NCBI GenBank assembly: GCA_029378245.1
Contig: JARKIF010000012.1
Location: forward strand, 1,674,001 to 1,738,000
DNA from: Roridomyces roridus
Taxonomy: Eukaryota; Basidiomycota; Agaricomycetes; Agaricales; Mycenaceae
Direction: 5' to 3'
DNA: 64,000 nt
The notes under the pieces were generated by a model. That model was not told the origin of the DNA, ran no database searches, and saw only the letters and a program-made list of their open reading frames with translations. Positions 41,473 through 53,661 of the stretch are shown piece by piece. The position numbers and the translations under genes are program-made. Positions within the stretch are counted from its first letter, which is position 1, and the number at the start of each line of letters is the position of its first letter.

Positions 41473-43815
41473 CTACCTCGGCCATGGCTTCACAGCCCCC
41501 TCCGTTCTCAAATCATGAGTCTCTGCAGGCCTCTTCAAACCACTCTGGCTGCTCCCCTTGAGCTCAAAGCGCTGGGCCAGTCCACGATAATATGCCTCGT
41601 CAAACCCGATACATTGCAGCCAAAGCACTCGACTTCGATCTTTCCATCCGGAAAGCACTCTGCGATCTTGTTGTCATGAGGTGCATCAGCTGCGCGCGCG
41701 ATGGCCGCCGCCGACTAGACAGAGAGCAAGAAAATTCATCAAGACTTTTCACATGGTATCGCAGATATTTGCTACGCACCACGTCTGGGGGAATGGTTGA
41801 CCGAGCATTTCGTATACTGTGCAGCTTGTAGATGCCCACATAGTACACGAAATTCTGGTTGCTAACGAACAGATCAAACTCTCTGCCGACGTCCCGATGA
41901 AGGGAGCTGGGAGTCGTCCACTTGTCAAGATACGGCAGATATTCGTGTGTCGGGTGGTAAGGATGGCATGAACCTCGTCTCGGCCGCACCACAGCGTCCG
42001 TCCAGGGTGGTGGATAGGTTCCCTGTAGGGTATTTTCAGAAGTGGTATTGGCGGATTGTGAAGACGACAGACCTTTTGGCCGTAGCCTGTGAATAATCAA
42101 TTGATAGGAGGAAAACACGCGTAGGAAGATCACGCACAGGTGTGAAAGGTTCCAGATCATCCGTTCTTTGACGACCCACCGGCGACAGAGAGTGGCACGC
42201 CGGCCGTGTCGAGGGGGTTGGAAATTGCATGTATTGCCGACAGAAGGCTCGAGCCGCCTCTCGCACGACCTTGTCTTTGGAAAGCTACATCCATCCATAA
42301 GTTGGATTCAGACTCTGAGTAACCCAGAAACGACCGAACCTCATTATCCCTGTACGTGAAACCCGGTGTTCGGGGCTGATATTCACATCAGTTGCGATAG
42401 GACTGCATCTGGTCGACACATACCATCGTCGCAGACAGCCTAGACGCCAAGGCATCGCGCACGGCCACAAGGTCGACGTATTTAGCCCGAATGCTCGCAA
42501 GCTCATTCTGTAATCGAGCAGTGTCCGCGGTGTCGACCGAACGCTGGGTGAATCCTGATTGTCGGTCCTGCTTAAACAAGTTGTAAGCGACAACTGAGAT
42601 GATAATTCAAAACGCGGACAATTTGAACCCGCCCCTGACTGCGTCTCTCAAAGTCGCTTTCTCGAGCCCGAAGAGGCGGATTGTTTTCTTTGACCTGCTG
42701 AAGTGCATCGTGAGCTTTCCACCTCCGATTCGACGGACAAGAGTCACCTCAGTCATATGTCCAATCTTCACCTTGAGCAAGTTGACTTCTTCCTCATATT
42801 TCGTCTGGAAGTGGCTTGAGCATTTGCATACGGTTGAACAAATAGGAATACGTACCTTCTCTGCCAGGCGATACTTGTGTATCGTTGCAAGGCCCTGGAG
42901 GCATATTATTTGGACAGGGCCGTGAACTAAAGAGAAAAACACGCCTGTTGGTATTTCTCCTTCTCGGCGATAAGCCTTATCCTCTCAGCCTCGGCCTGTT
43001 CAATCTTCTGCTCCATGTCCTACCATAAGGTTATCAGCGTGCAACGCCTCGTAGTAAGAATCAAGTGAATGGCAGACCTTCACGGCCGTGTCCTGATCCT
43101 TCAACAAGGCTTCGCGCTCCTACAGCATCCCAGAGTGAATATTAACGATCCGCATGTGTTTCGAGACCGCACCGTCTTCACGCGTTCGACTTCCTTGACA
43201 CTCCGCTGCAGCGCATCCTCTTGGTGTTGAAGTTCAGTGACTTTATCCATAAGCGCCTGCATCCCAATTCAAGATCGGTTCGGGACTTGTCAGAGAAACA
43301 CTCGCCTTGTTGAGACGCTTAGAATCCCCCTCGAGGGCCTCGCATCGTGCACTCATCACCCTCTGTGCATCTTCTCGACTCTGCATGAGAGAGGAATTGT
43401 CGCTCAGCTCCTGTGACTCGCTGTGAACCCGGGTTTACGCTTGCTGTAGGCAGGAATCACCTTGTTGAGACGCTCAATCACCGCCTCGAGTTCAGCACGC
43501 TGATGTCGAGTTGTCTGCGGGTGTGAGATTGGATACATGAATGGGCGATGAACAACGTACCTGTTCCGCCGCCGCCCGAGCCTTCTTATCCGTCTCCGCG
43601 GCTGTCGACAGCACTTCCAGGGTCTGACCATTAAGCGTCCCACCACGAGCACAGGTGGAACACGTACCCATTGGAGGTCTTCCTTCTCTTTGGTCAACGC
43701 CTGAAATAGCTTCTCGTTCACTGCCTAAACTCATTGAGATGGAGGAAATGGAAGAATAGAAACTGAACACCTTCGTGCTTCCCTTCAGCCTTCTCGCACC
43801 TTCTCGCACCTTATG
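41473..43815 (-). CDS. Coiled-coil protein with conserved C-terminal domain (E1), 5' truncated
   Basis: Many small exons give coiled coil: QTLEVLSTAAETDKKARAAA, RAELEAVIERLNK, REDAQRVMSARCEALEGDSK, DKVTELQHQEDALQRSVKEV, KIEQAEAERIRLIAEKEKYQ and ARLQNELASIRAKYVDLVAV. Then come a helical segment (VREAARAFCRQYMQFPTPS) and the C-terminal domain (YHPTHEYLPYLDKW; EFDLFVSNQNFVYYVGIYKL; WLQCIGFDEAYYRG), ending at 41473. I do not recognise a named domain with certainty; the C-terminus may belong to one of the fungal DUF families such as DUF6697. The first exons are missing because a DUF6533 scrap abuts at 43822. Function unknown; partial gene. Confidence 0.55.
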
Positions 43816-43821
43816 CATAAC

Positions 43822-43875
43822 ATTCGATCCAGTTCACCATGCCGAGATTGGATGACGCAGATGTCGGAGCCTGTT
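43822..43875 (+). pseudogene. DUF6533 tail scrap (D9)
   Basis: Fragment reading IQFTMPRLDDADVG, the tail motif of the D family (IRFAMPRSEDADVE). About 50 bp long, it marks the breakpoint where E1 loses its 5' end. Confidence 0.5.
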
Positions 43876-44787
43876 CAGTGAACATCCCCGAGATGCCCGA
43901 GCACGATAGCGACTCGCAACTTGCTTGATATCACTTTCCGGGTTTATTCTATCTGCCCAGGGTTCCTTTTCTTGAATTCCAGTCATTCCGGTCGGCCATA
44001 TCATGACCCGATCAAAAGGTGGATGTGAATGCCACTCCGAAGCTGATAGGCAACGTATAAACATCAAAATCTCAAAGCTTACTCGATCCCTCCAGGTACG
44101 TCGCTTTCGTGCTGGACGAGGTATACTATACACTCACCATCAAAATCATTCGCGCGCCGAGCGATGGGTCCGTCAACCTGGAGCGGGATCCCGGTCCAAG
44201 CTCGTCATCAGCTTTCCAATCTTTCGGGACACGAAGCCCTTTGGCTGCTACCCATCTACTTCGCACAGCTCGATCCCTCGTTGATCCCTTCCCCGGATTT
44301 TCTCGACACCCTAGATGGGACCACTTCGTCGGCTCCACCCTGCATTCAGAATACTGGTGTCAGCCTGGCTCTTCTCTTGAACTTTTTCAAGGAGCTGCAC
44401 CCACTGTTTCCCCTCGTGGCTGCAGCTGACTTTTAGCCGCGGGTTTGGAAATGGACAGAGTTCCTCACGTCGTATTGCGACTGCTTCACGATCAATTTGA
44501 AGCCGTTGGCCATGGACGTTTATGCAGTAATGGTCGGACTCGCAGTGGATTCTAGCGAACATCACCCCACCAAAGAAGCTATGGTCTCGACCCCTGGTCT
44601 TCGGCGGCTACTTGCCACGGGGTGGATGTCATTATTTCGCGCATTCCATGTGGGGATGATATCGGAGCGCAACTGCGGGATACACACTAGTAGCCTCACT
44701 CCATGCGTTGGGTCGAGTCAAGGACCTTGCTGATTTCTCGGAGGTACTCGGGGGCTGTGGGGGCCAGGAGGAGCTGCGTCTCGCATT

Positions 44788-47700
44788 CACTGTGGGAAGC
44801 AAGTTCAATCAGGCTGATTGACGACTCAATCAAGCCGCAATTTTGTCAATCAGCCTGATAGTGCCCAACTTGAGTGCATTTCGTGCTCTCATCCTGATTG
44901 TATTTTGAACACTCACCCACAAAACACTTGCAAAACACCAGCTTTTCACAAATGTCCTGTATATTTGTAGGTGCAGTAAATTTATTAGACTTGGCCGTCG
45001 TTCTCTAGTAACCAGCCTTAATAAACCTTGTGAACTTTATTTCAAGGTGGTAGGTTGCCTTGTTGTTGAGCAAAGGCCGTTGAAAAAAACGAGTGTTTGT
45101 TGTTGTTGAATCAGTGGCTGTGGCTAGTCCGTCGCTCGCGCTCGATTCAACCACGATCCCCTTGCTTCCACCACCCACGCTCCTACACCTCAACAACAGC
45201 CCAATGATACGCCATTTTACGCCCCTTGACGCGCCTGATTTTGGAGCGCCTCGCAAGACATGTAACGAGGGAGGAAAGGGATCACTCTGGATTGATGTCA
45301 AATAGGAGCAAACAACACGTCGATCCTGCCACAACGATCTCATCCAAACTCGCTTGCACACGCTCGGATGCCCCCCGGATGGACCTCAATCTATGCAGGG
45401 ACTCCATTGCCTCCCTCTGGGACCGCGTTTGTCCCGCCAATACCCCAATCCACGCTTCCCACGGCTGTTTTGCCCGATCTGCAACATCGACGCGCCGAGC
45501 GCGATATACTTTCCCAGGCGCCTCACTTCCGGCCTCAAATCATCTCACATGGCCTGTCATTACCCCTGATACTGTATCTGGGCCCATTTGTCGCAGCTTT
45601 CAAGCGAACACCACCTACTCGAAGCCATCGAGACTCTTCAAGTCATCCTGGAGACATCGGGGCCGGCGCTGCACCATGGAGAATCCGGATTTCGCTGGTT
45701 TTTATCCCCAGGTGTGTCACTGAGCCTGCACTTCTGTCCCGTTGCTAACCCTACTCTCATTCCCCGGTGTCGTCGTTCCACGCATTCGCGGCCCGACTAC
45801 CTCCGATGGAGCGCCCTCAGTCATCCTTCCGACAAGCACCGATATCGTTCAGTCGCCCTGCTTCTCTAGCCGAATCGTTCCTTTTCCCGTTGTCGTCGCT
45901 CGCGCCATCCCCGTCGGATTTAGTGTTGGATCGTTTGTGTTGTAGTTTGGCTACCCTCCCTGGCGCGTCACTATGCTCTCCTCGTCCGTACCAGTGCTAA
46001 CCCCTTGTCTTCGCTCTCGCGTGCACACCGATATCTCTGTCCCATGCTGGCGATTCCTGATGACTCGCAGCACTCCGGCGCGAATACCTCGAGGGGAGAC
46101 GCTCACCAGAGAACACCTGCAAAATCAAATAACCAGGGTGTCCATTCGTCGTTTCACTCGTTTTCCCTCGCTCACCAAGTCATTGATTTCTTGTTCCATT
46201 CCCGCCTCTATTTCCGCATGCCTTCGACAATATCGCTAAAGAGAACCAGCACTCTCAGCCTTCGATCCTTACTCAAACTTAAGCGGGGCGATGGAGGGGA
46301 TCGTTGTCGAGAGGACGAGGAGCAGGGAAATGCCGCCGGGTACGTCTCACAGATGTACAACGCTGATTGCTCCACCGCGCGCCTCACCATCCGAGGCCAC
46401 TCCGACCTCGAGCTCCAAACCAACAACTCGAGGACAACGTCTGCCCACGCGCTCGCTGTTCAACGTTCATTCCGCACGTGGGTGTTGTACAGGCTCGGCA
46501 TCATCAAGGTTTCAAGCGCAAGTGGCATCTTCTCGCATGCAGTGTTCGCTTCAGTGTGCAGTCTGACTCACACGTTCCCAGTTCCCAATGACGCGCGCGC
46601 AGCCGAACCCTGACTTGTTCACCGCTCTTTCTTCTCCACTAATTTATCTCATTGCTAGGTTAGGTGTACATGTATCGGTGAGTTGAATTCCTCGTTTATT
46701 GGCTCGCAACACTTTTTGACCTTTGCAAAGTGAGTGGAATGGGATGAGGCCTCGCAGCATTGGATTCGTCACATTGGCCTGCAGTGGGTGCGCCTTCCGG
46801 TGCCTCCGTGACCTTCCCTCCGACTTCTCGGCGTCACTTTCGACACGAATGTCAAAGTCGGTTGAATAACGTTGAATCGCCGTACGCATGTTTCGGCCAT
46901 CGCTCGCAAAGTTGACAATTTGGCAGCTCCCAGCTCGTTCAATAACGCCCAACGGAGAGATCGCGACACAAGGTTTGTTTTGCACCCCCGACTGACATCC
47001 TCTTTGTTTCTTTCAGTCGCGCGTCTCCACTGTTTTCCAGGGTCACGGTGGTCCTTTCTCACTGCACTTATCCGAGCTCGTCTTCTTCTTTTTTCTGTCT
47101 GATTCTCTCGCTGACTTAATTTCCAGGTTTCTGAATCGCCGAGTTGTCCTGGTCCCTGATTCACTTGGTGACTCCAACTTCTCGTCTCTAGGCCGTTGAT
47201 ACTTCGATTCCTTTCGCGATCGGGCGTGTGGTCGCGTTACATCCGTGCCAGGTGAAACCCTCGCTCATCTCCCCAGTCTCGGCACCACACTAATCCCAGA
47301 CAATATAGGGTGGGCAAATACGATGCACCCGAATATCGGCGCGAATGTAAGCGTGGCTTTCCTGAACTCGTACCTTATCACTCATGGTTTGGGTAGAATC
47401 GTTCTTGTCGTACAAAGATTCAAAGTACGTCCATTCTTACATCCGCGAGTTTATCATGCTCATTGATGATTGTGAATGACGCAGGAACCCATAGATTCGC
47501 AAGTCACCCGCTGCCGTCAAGGACTCGGTCTTATGCGACTTACTACTGTCACCACCGTATCGGCGAGTAGCCTCTGTTTGAGTTCTGCACGATTATTTAC
47601 TGGAATTTCTGCAGACGGGTTCGGACGGGTGAGACGAACTATGAGCTTTTTTTCGAACGCAAAGAGACAATCACACTGTAAGTTCATTTGGCACGGCCAC

Positions 47701-48305
47701 ATTTGTTGTTCTAATTTTGGTCCCGGACTCGCACGAGCCTCGTATACGCGCTGCCGACGTCGCTCAGAATCTTCAAGAGTCAACCCGGAATAACGGGAGC
47801 CTGCTCACTGACGGTGCACTTTCTGCTCCATTTGCGCAGTCGTTGTTACGCTGCAACTCACTGACTTCTCGCACAGACTCGCTAATTGAACATTCGGTTG
47901 CAACATGGGCATCGGTGAGATTGCTTGTTCGTTTGTGCGCCATGCTTGTTCATTTGTGCGCGATGCTTGTTCATTTGTGCGCGATGCTTTGCTGACTTAT
48001 GCTGATAGAATCGGACCTGTCTGAGGTGTGAGTGGGATGAACGAGCAAGGAGGGGCCCCTAGTACGTCTGGATGTATGTACATTACGTAGCGGATGAAAA
48101 ACCCAATCAACCTGATTGATACGATTGTATCGACCTGATTGAGCGACCCACTCAGGCTGATTGACAAATCTGCCGAATTTTCAATCAGCATGAGTGAGTC
48201 GACACAATCAGGTTGATTGTGTCCACACTATCAGCCTGAGTGAGTTCGTCAGTCATCCTGATGCATTCGACTCAATCATCCTGATGCATTTTCCTTCCCA
48301 CAGTG
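44788..48305. mobile_element. 3.5-kb CACTG-ended (CACTA-like) element with captured-looking sequence
   Basis: Ends CACTGTGGGAAG and its perfect inverse CTTCCCACAGTG. Flanked by CATT (or GCATT if the last G is counted outside). The intact paralogue M5 reads CTCGCATTGATACGCAC at the same place without the insert. AATCAGSCTGATTG-type motifs occur repeatedly within about 150 bp of the left end and 250 bp of the right end. Inside (about 45090-47900) are intron-like and exon-like stretches with no transposase I recognise, so it is non-autonomous and may carry host gene fragments. The CACTG start suggests the CACTA superfamily, but a 4-5 bp TSD is longer than its usual 2-3. Confidence 0.8.
47925..47997 (+). 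repeat. Short tandem repeat, 20-21 bp unit
   Basis: GCTTGTTCATTTGTGCGCGAT-like units occur about three times in a row inside the CACTG-ended element. No function is apparent. Confidence 0.7.
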
Positions 48306-49642
48306 CATTGGTGCACACGACATCTCTCGCCGTTACCTACTCGACAGTCCCGTTGGCTTCGGGCCCTGCTTCAGGGGCCGCTGTTCTCCTGGACTATGCG
48401 TGCATCGCCTCGCCAGATACTGCCTCGTACCTGCGATCAAACGGATTCATACGTGCCTTTGTTCCGGTCCTCGGCATCGAGGCGCTCACTCCTCAGTTAG
48501 CGGCTCATGGTCCACCAGGAGTGTTATCGCTCATACGATTCCTTAGCGTATCTCCCCAATATCCATTGGTGGTACAAGCACTTCAGGCTGGTCTGCTTGG
48601 ACAACTGATCACATAGGGAGAAGCCATGGGCTCCGATCCGATGCCACACGACAGCCTATTTCCAGAGCTGTTGGAGTCTATGCTGGCAAAGGCACTGGTT
48701 TATTACCCAGCTTCGTGGAGATGAAAACGGCCTTTTCGGCCGTCAAAACCCGAGCCCGGGGTCAATTCTCTCGTTCGGCGTTGTATCCTCTGTGGAGCAA
48801 TCTGAAGGCTTTGGTGGATAAACGAGCAGAGATGTTGGAGGCTTGGGAGTCCACAGGACGTGCGTCGTCGTTGGCGTGCTATAATTTTCAGATTCGTGAA
48901 CGACCTCCCAGATGAGATCTAATTCATTGATTCGTTCAGCGTGAACAAAGCGGACAAGCGCGAGTTCTTCCAAGGCTGTTCCGTGTGCCTTGCCGCTGCA
49001 TACTGCTCGCCTGCATGCCAGCGCCCCGATTGGCTGGACGTGCACCGCGAGGACTGCATCTCACTTCGACAAGCACATCAGGGTTCCGTGCATCCGCTAG
49101 CTCTCCACCCCATCTTTCTGACAACGCGGTTCCAGCACAGAATCAGCTTGGCATGCGACATCGCGATAAAAGTTCATTCGCGCACTGCAATCTGCCGACT
49201 ACGGACATCATCAAGTTTCAAGTTTCAATCGCCATCCGCATGGTGAAATTCATAGCCAGAAATCCCCAAACAGCCTGCTACGTCCTCTTCGACTACACCC
49301 GCGGCACCAAACTCACCGTCTCCATTTGTCCCCTCACCGGGTTGTCGTTTCCAACACCCTACGCAAGACGGGCAGCACGTGCTGGTGGACACCCGGTTCT
49401 TCACGGAATACGATTCGGGAATGGCTGCGGGCTCGGACGCTATGGCACGTCAACATCATATGCCCGGCCGCTTTGGAATGGAGTCGAATCGACGGAGGTG
49501 CAAGATCTGGTGCGAGATTTGGTTGAGCGGACAGAGAGCACGGAGCTTCATTATTACTAGGGTACTTATCAGCCCCCGCCAGATGTCCCATTTCATCGAA
49601 AATTCCCATTATCTCAATTCATTAGAATACAATCCATTGTCA

Positions 49643-51911
49643 TTACAACCCCAGCGCCGCGAGCATCTTGTCAAAGTTGGGCGTTCCCAAACCCGTGACG
49701 GGATCCCATCCTGCTGTTGCAGAGAAGCCGCTGTAAAAAAAAGAAAGAAATCAGCCGGCAGCAGCCTGAAACAAGAGAGCGTGACTCACGCGGTGTTGCA
49801 GCCGGGGTTCGTTCCTGGACGCGGAAAATTCAAGTGAGATTCAAGAGAGGGGAGGGGAGGGGAGGAGACGTACCGGAAGTCACGTCAGTCAAAGTAGCCC
49901 TCCCTGCAGCGCTGTACAACCACGGGTTCAAGAATCCCATGACCGGCTTGCCGGCAGCGAGCAGGCGATCGTTGAGGAGCGCGATTACGCTAGCAAAGAT
50001 TGGAGTCGCGCAGCTAGTCCCACCGACAGTGTACAACTGGCCGGCTGGAGAGTATTATCGCTCAACAGTCTGCATAGGAATGAACAGACAATCGACGCAC
50101 TCCATATGATCTCGACATTCGAAGCTTGCGCGGAAACGTCGGGATACCCGCGCCCAGTCTTGTTGTACATCCCAGAGAACTGGCTGCCCATTGCCGAGGC
50201 GTACGACTTGGCATCAGTAGTCTGGTAGCTCGGCACAGCAAAGTAGTTGGAGAAGCCTCCGCTCGAGAGGGCTGCACCAGTCTGTGGTGGGAGCCCCTGG
50301 GTTCCGCCGACGGAAGTGACGAATGGGCAGCTGGCGGGTGTGGTGGGGACAAAGGCCGGGCAGGAAGTGGTTCCGGAGCTGAAGCCGCCGACACCACCTG
50401 TGGATTTGAGTCCTTGTCTGATGGAATGAGAAGAGCTACTACTCACCGTCTCCCGTAGCGAACAGAGTGGAAACACCGATGGCGCCGAGTTGCATGTACG
50501 CGTTGCAAACAGAACTGTAAATTATCAGCTTCCCGGGAGATAGGGGATGCGTCGGGGAAACTCACGTAGCAACTGAAAGTGAGAGCTCATTCTCGTTAAA
50601 ACCGTAACTTGAGCTCAAGACGGTGGGACGTGTCGCAGCAGGCATCGCCATAATGTAGTTGACGATGTCAATGAAACCGTCGATGCCTAGTCGGTCCATC
50701 AAGAGTGTGTGCTCGAATACAAAACAGAGACTCACCGTCGGTAGAATCGAACCCAACTGAGATGAATGTGACGGGGACCCCACTGGCGATGCCCACAGTG
50801 TATTGGACATCCAAATCCGCCTCATCGCCGGCCTCGCTGTTGCACAATCAGAAACGAAGAGAAATTTGGAAACAAACGGACCCGAGATACTGCTCGTTCG
50901 CGCCACCATCAATCAAGTCCACCGCGAAGCTAACATTACCCAAATCGGGGCGCATTTTCGTGAGGAAGGTCTGCGTGCAATAAGTGACGTGATACTACAT
51001 TAGTGGCGTTACGCACGGATAGATCCTGTGAGTTTGCGTATTGCTGTCAAAGAATAGGTGGTTCAGAAAAAACGAGTGGGCCTGGAGAAAGAGCGACGTA
51101 CGTTGGCGTACCCTGCGACGGCGATGCCGTTCTTGGGCGATGTTGCTTTGGTCGTGGGGATGCTGTAGGCTGCCTGGGCACAACTCTGGGAGCCGAAATC
51201 AGAACGCATCAAGATACAGAAGGGCGGAAATACGCACAGGAGTGAATAACGTCGTGCAAGTCGTGTTCTCGGCCGCGCGCTTTTGCTCGCTGCTGACTGC
51301 AGTCATCGTCAAGGTCTTGGCGAGCGGTGGAGTGAACGAAGTGGTCGGGTGTACGAATTGGATGTGCGAGCTGAGGGCTGCGGGGACGGAGTACGAGAGA
51401 GTGCGGATGCTGTTCTTGCCACTTGCGATATGCGTGAACGACTCGAATTGCGCTGCGAGGAGGGTGTTGGCGTCTTGGACGGAGAGCGAAATCTCTAGCA
51501 TGTCCCCAGCGGGCGAGATGCTCTTTGACGCGATTTTGTTTTCGGACAGCCATGAAGAGACCCCCGAGAGTGTTTCCGGCGCGGGCGAGACGTATGTGGC
51601 CACCTGCCATCCGGTCAACAACGAGGGAGTACGAAAGGAAACAATGTAGTTACCTCCTCGGGCGTCAAGTGTTGCCCGTAGAGCGGGCTGGCGGGGTCAG
51701 AGACTGCAAGCGTCTTTGCCTCGAGCCCGGCAATGTCCGATTGTGTTAGGGCGATGCGGAGTTTGAGTTGTTGCGAGGGCGAGACGGTGCCGGCAGACGC
51801 AAAACCCGATGGAACGGCACGAATGCTGTCATGTACGACCATGGTTCGGAGAGGGTTCGCCGTTGACAATGACCATAGCGCCGCGAACGAGAGGAGGTAA
51901 AGTCCGCGCAT
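49643..51911 (-). CDS. Sedolisin-type serine-carboxyl peptidase (tripeptidyl-peptidase, S53)
   Basis: The start at 51911 gives a signal peptide, MRGLYLLSFAALWSLSTANP. Then comes a pro-domain typical of the pro-kumamolisin fold (LKLRIALTQSDIAGLEAKTL; SPLYGQHLTPEEV; VSSWLSENKI). The catalytic domain has the Glu/Asp region EAGDEADLDVQYT, an oxyanion-Asp-like SSSYGFNENELSLSVA, SVGGTQGLPPQTG, GRGYPDVSAQASN, the nucleophile VGGTSCATPIFASVIALLND, and the calcium-site end GWDPVTGLGTPNFDKM. Order, length (about 550 residues) and about ten short introns fit fungal secreted sedolisins, which act at acidic pH on extracellular protein. No break is seen. It is flanked by pseudogenes. Confidence 0.88.
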
Positions 51912-51969
51912 GTCGAGGAGGAGGAAGGGCGGGGGTTCCGATGGTACTGGGCCTGGCTGAAGGATAAGA

Positions 51970-51977
51970 ATATATAG
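51970..51977 (-). promoter_or_regulatory. TATA box of the sedolisin gene
   Basis: Read on the - strand, GCTATATATTC lies about 60 bp before the start codon, a usual distance for fungal TATA boxes. No other clear control site is visible. Confidence 0.5.
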
Positions 51978-52741
51978 CTATTTTGAAAAGCCGCACGGGG
52001 ACTTGGACAGCATTCATCGAGGTAGAAGTTCGGGGTGATAGCTGGAGCCAACATAACCCCGAACGGGCCGTATTTGTTGAGATAAATTTGCATTTTCGCT
52101 GGGAAATCTGTACCATAACGAGGTGGTACAGCGCTATCAACAGCGTATATCAGATCAACTGGCCGTGTCACCCGACGTGCCGTATCTTCGAGTCCGGTGT
52201 CAGGAATATCCTCGCCAGTCCTCGGTAAATTTTTGGGCACAGGAAGAGTCAGGTCCACGGATGGTTTTGCAGAAACTCGCCGCCCAGCTCCCAGAAAAGT
52301 CCGAGTGGGTCCCAGTGCCAGGGGAGTGGTGCAGCGAAATTTTCTCCCGTCAGCCACGTCATGCGCCCAAAGACAACTTCCGCACACCTCGCAGAATTTG
52401 ATTTCAGTCTAGTGCAGCGAGGGGTGAAAGTTAAGTTTGAGGTTCCAAATGGCCGTTCGATACGCCGGCCGCAAAGTATAGAAGCGGCGGAGCAGAAATA
52501 CTAATCTTGAGGCAGAGAAGTGCTCCCGTGTGGAGATCGGGGCGTTCACAGTTACAGCAGCAGCAATAAACGGCTGGTAGGCCCGACTTGGACTTCTGTG
52601 TAGATGTGTATCCGAGGCCGAGACGCTGACGGTAACAGTCGTGGTAGGATAGGAGATAACTTGGAGATAACGGGATCTTGTCTTTATACCTCTGGTTAAA
52701 AACAGGGTCCAGGCACTGGTAAAAAACGGCGTATCTGTTTG
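51978..52741. other. Intergenic upstream of sedolisin
   Basis: Open frames on both strands at 51983-52400 have no recognised motifs. The - strand frame 51746-52387 largely overlaps the sedolisin 5' exon out of frame. From 52440 to 52741 I see no features. Confidence 0.45.
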
Positions 52742-53251
52742 CTACAAGGGCCCGTCGGCGGTGGATGAAGAGATGAGTACGATTTTCGACTCGGGTCGAG
52801 ACTTGGAACGCGGAGAAGCGGAGCCCCGGAGGTTAGAGAGGGAGGTCGTGTATCCCATGTTCCATGTCATATGCCCTTTTAGTGGATGAACGGAAGAGTG
52901 GAGCGCTGCGCGAGTGGCGCCCATGGTGGTGGTCGCGAAGAGAAGGAAGGTGACATAATGATGCATGATTGATTGATCTCCCACGATTGCCATTTCAGTG
53001 GTGTCGAGAATCTCACATAGATCGTCTTCCATTCTGACGCACAAACTCCTCAGGCAGACGTTGGCGTAAACTGGAGGCCGGAACAAATAGCCAGAAAATT
53101 GCAGACTGAGACGCCCTTGCAAGTCAATTGACAACTTGAGTCTTGACAAGTGACAACCCGCATTTACCCCGCGGGCCCGCGCGGCAGCATTCACAAACTG
53201 AGCGGCCGTCTGAAGTGCGTCTCTGTCAGCTGAGAAGCTTCCGATTTCCAA
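52742..53251 (-). CDS. Unrecognised open reading frame, possibly part of a decayed gene
   Basis: A 169-codon frame without stops, open further upstream (in-frame text SRVQDSELVELRVPGFLASP). It starts with non-ATG codons; the first internal Met is MEDDLCEILDTTEM. Composition is gene-like (FSADRDALQTAAQFVNAAAR; GCHLSRLKLSIDLQGRLSL), a little reminiscent of the leucine-rich part of F-box-like proteins, but I cannot name it. It could be a fragment of a lost gene. Confidence 0.35.
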   Translation of the reverse strand: MEIGSFSADRDALQTAAQFVNAAARARGVNAGCHLSRLKLSIDLQGRLSLQFSGYLFRPPVYANVCLRSLCVRMEDDLCEILDTTEMAIVGDQSIMHHYVTFLLFATTTMGATRAALHSSVHPLKGHMTWNMGYTTSLSNLRGSASPRSKSRPESKIVLISSSTADGPL

Positions 53252-53661
53252 CTTGGAACAGCCAATAGGTGAGGCCAGGAATCCCGGGACCCGCAGTTCT
53301 ACGAGCTCCGAATCTTGGACCCTGCTGCGACTGGCAGCACTCTCGTTCCTGAATTATAAACTCTATTTCTGGTGTAGCAAAGCCCCGTGTTCTTCATAAC
53401 AACACGGACATATGACGCTGCGGCCATCACGGGACTGTTTGAACTCAAAATTGGATGGCAGATAGAATATCCCGCTCTTTCTTGGACTTCTGATTCCTGC
53501 GGCTTTCGGGGGGCTCGATCGATGGATACGAGATTGGAAGTGGATTACTCGATCAACACGGGCCTCGAGGACAGAAACTGAAGAAGCAAGTTACATTTCG
53601 CACCATCGTACAACAAGATCTAGAGTCCCAACTAGATACCCTCCCCCTATCCCGGTCGTGG
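53252..53661. other. No gene seen
   Basis: Spacer between the unrecognised frame and the 3' end of E2. Nothing is supported beyond the likely E2 terminator region. Confidence 0.45.

Larger units (their letters stand above)
44003..49560 (+). pseudogene. MYND-finger protein pseudogene (M4), split by a 3.5-kb element
   Basis: Exon 1 ends INIKISKLTRSLQ. Exon 2 gives MGPSTWSGIPVQARHQL and LLPIYFAQLDPSLIPS. The sequence is collinear with M5 but has TAG for Trp at about 44434 (ADF*PRVWKW against ADLWPRVWKW). The CACTG-ended element at 44788-48305 follows LRLA. It resumes at LVHTTSLAVTYST, has a second TAG for Trp at about 48614 (QLIT*GEAMG against VIGWGETMG) and a deletion after LVYYPA. The MYND finger region (48941-49060) lost its first zinc-ligand Cys and gained a base. 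The end is DLVERTESTELHYY at 49560. It is clearly non-functional. Confidence 0.8.

Noticed and set aside
45090..46620. Host gene on the + strand at 45.1-46.6 kb
   Set aside because: Frames are broken, no domain is recognised, and the whole stretch lies inside a TIR-bounded 3.5-kb element. I record it as possible captured fragments only.
51746..52387. 213-codon frame on the - strand upstream of sedolisin
   Set aside because: Its 3' part overlaps the signal peptide exon of the peptidase in another frame. The unique 5' part has no motif and contains the likely TATA box.
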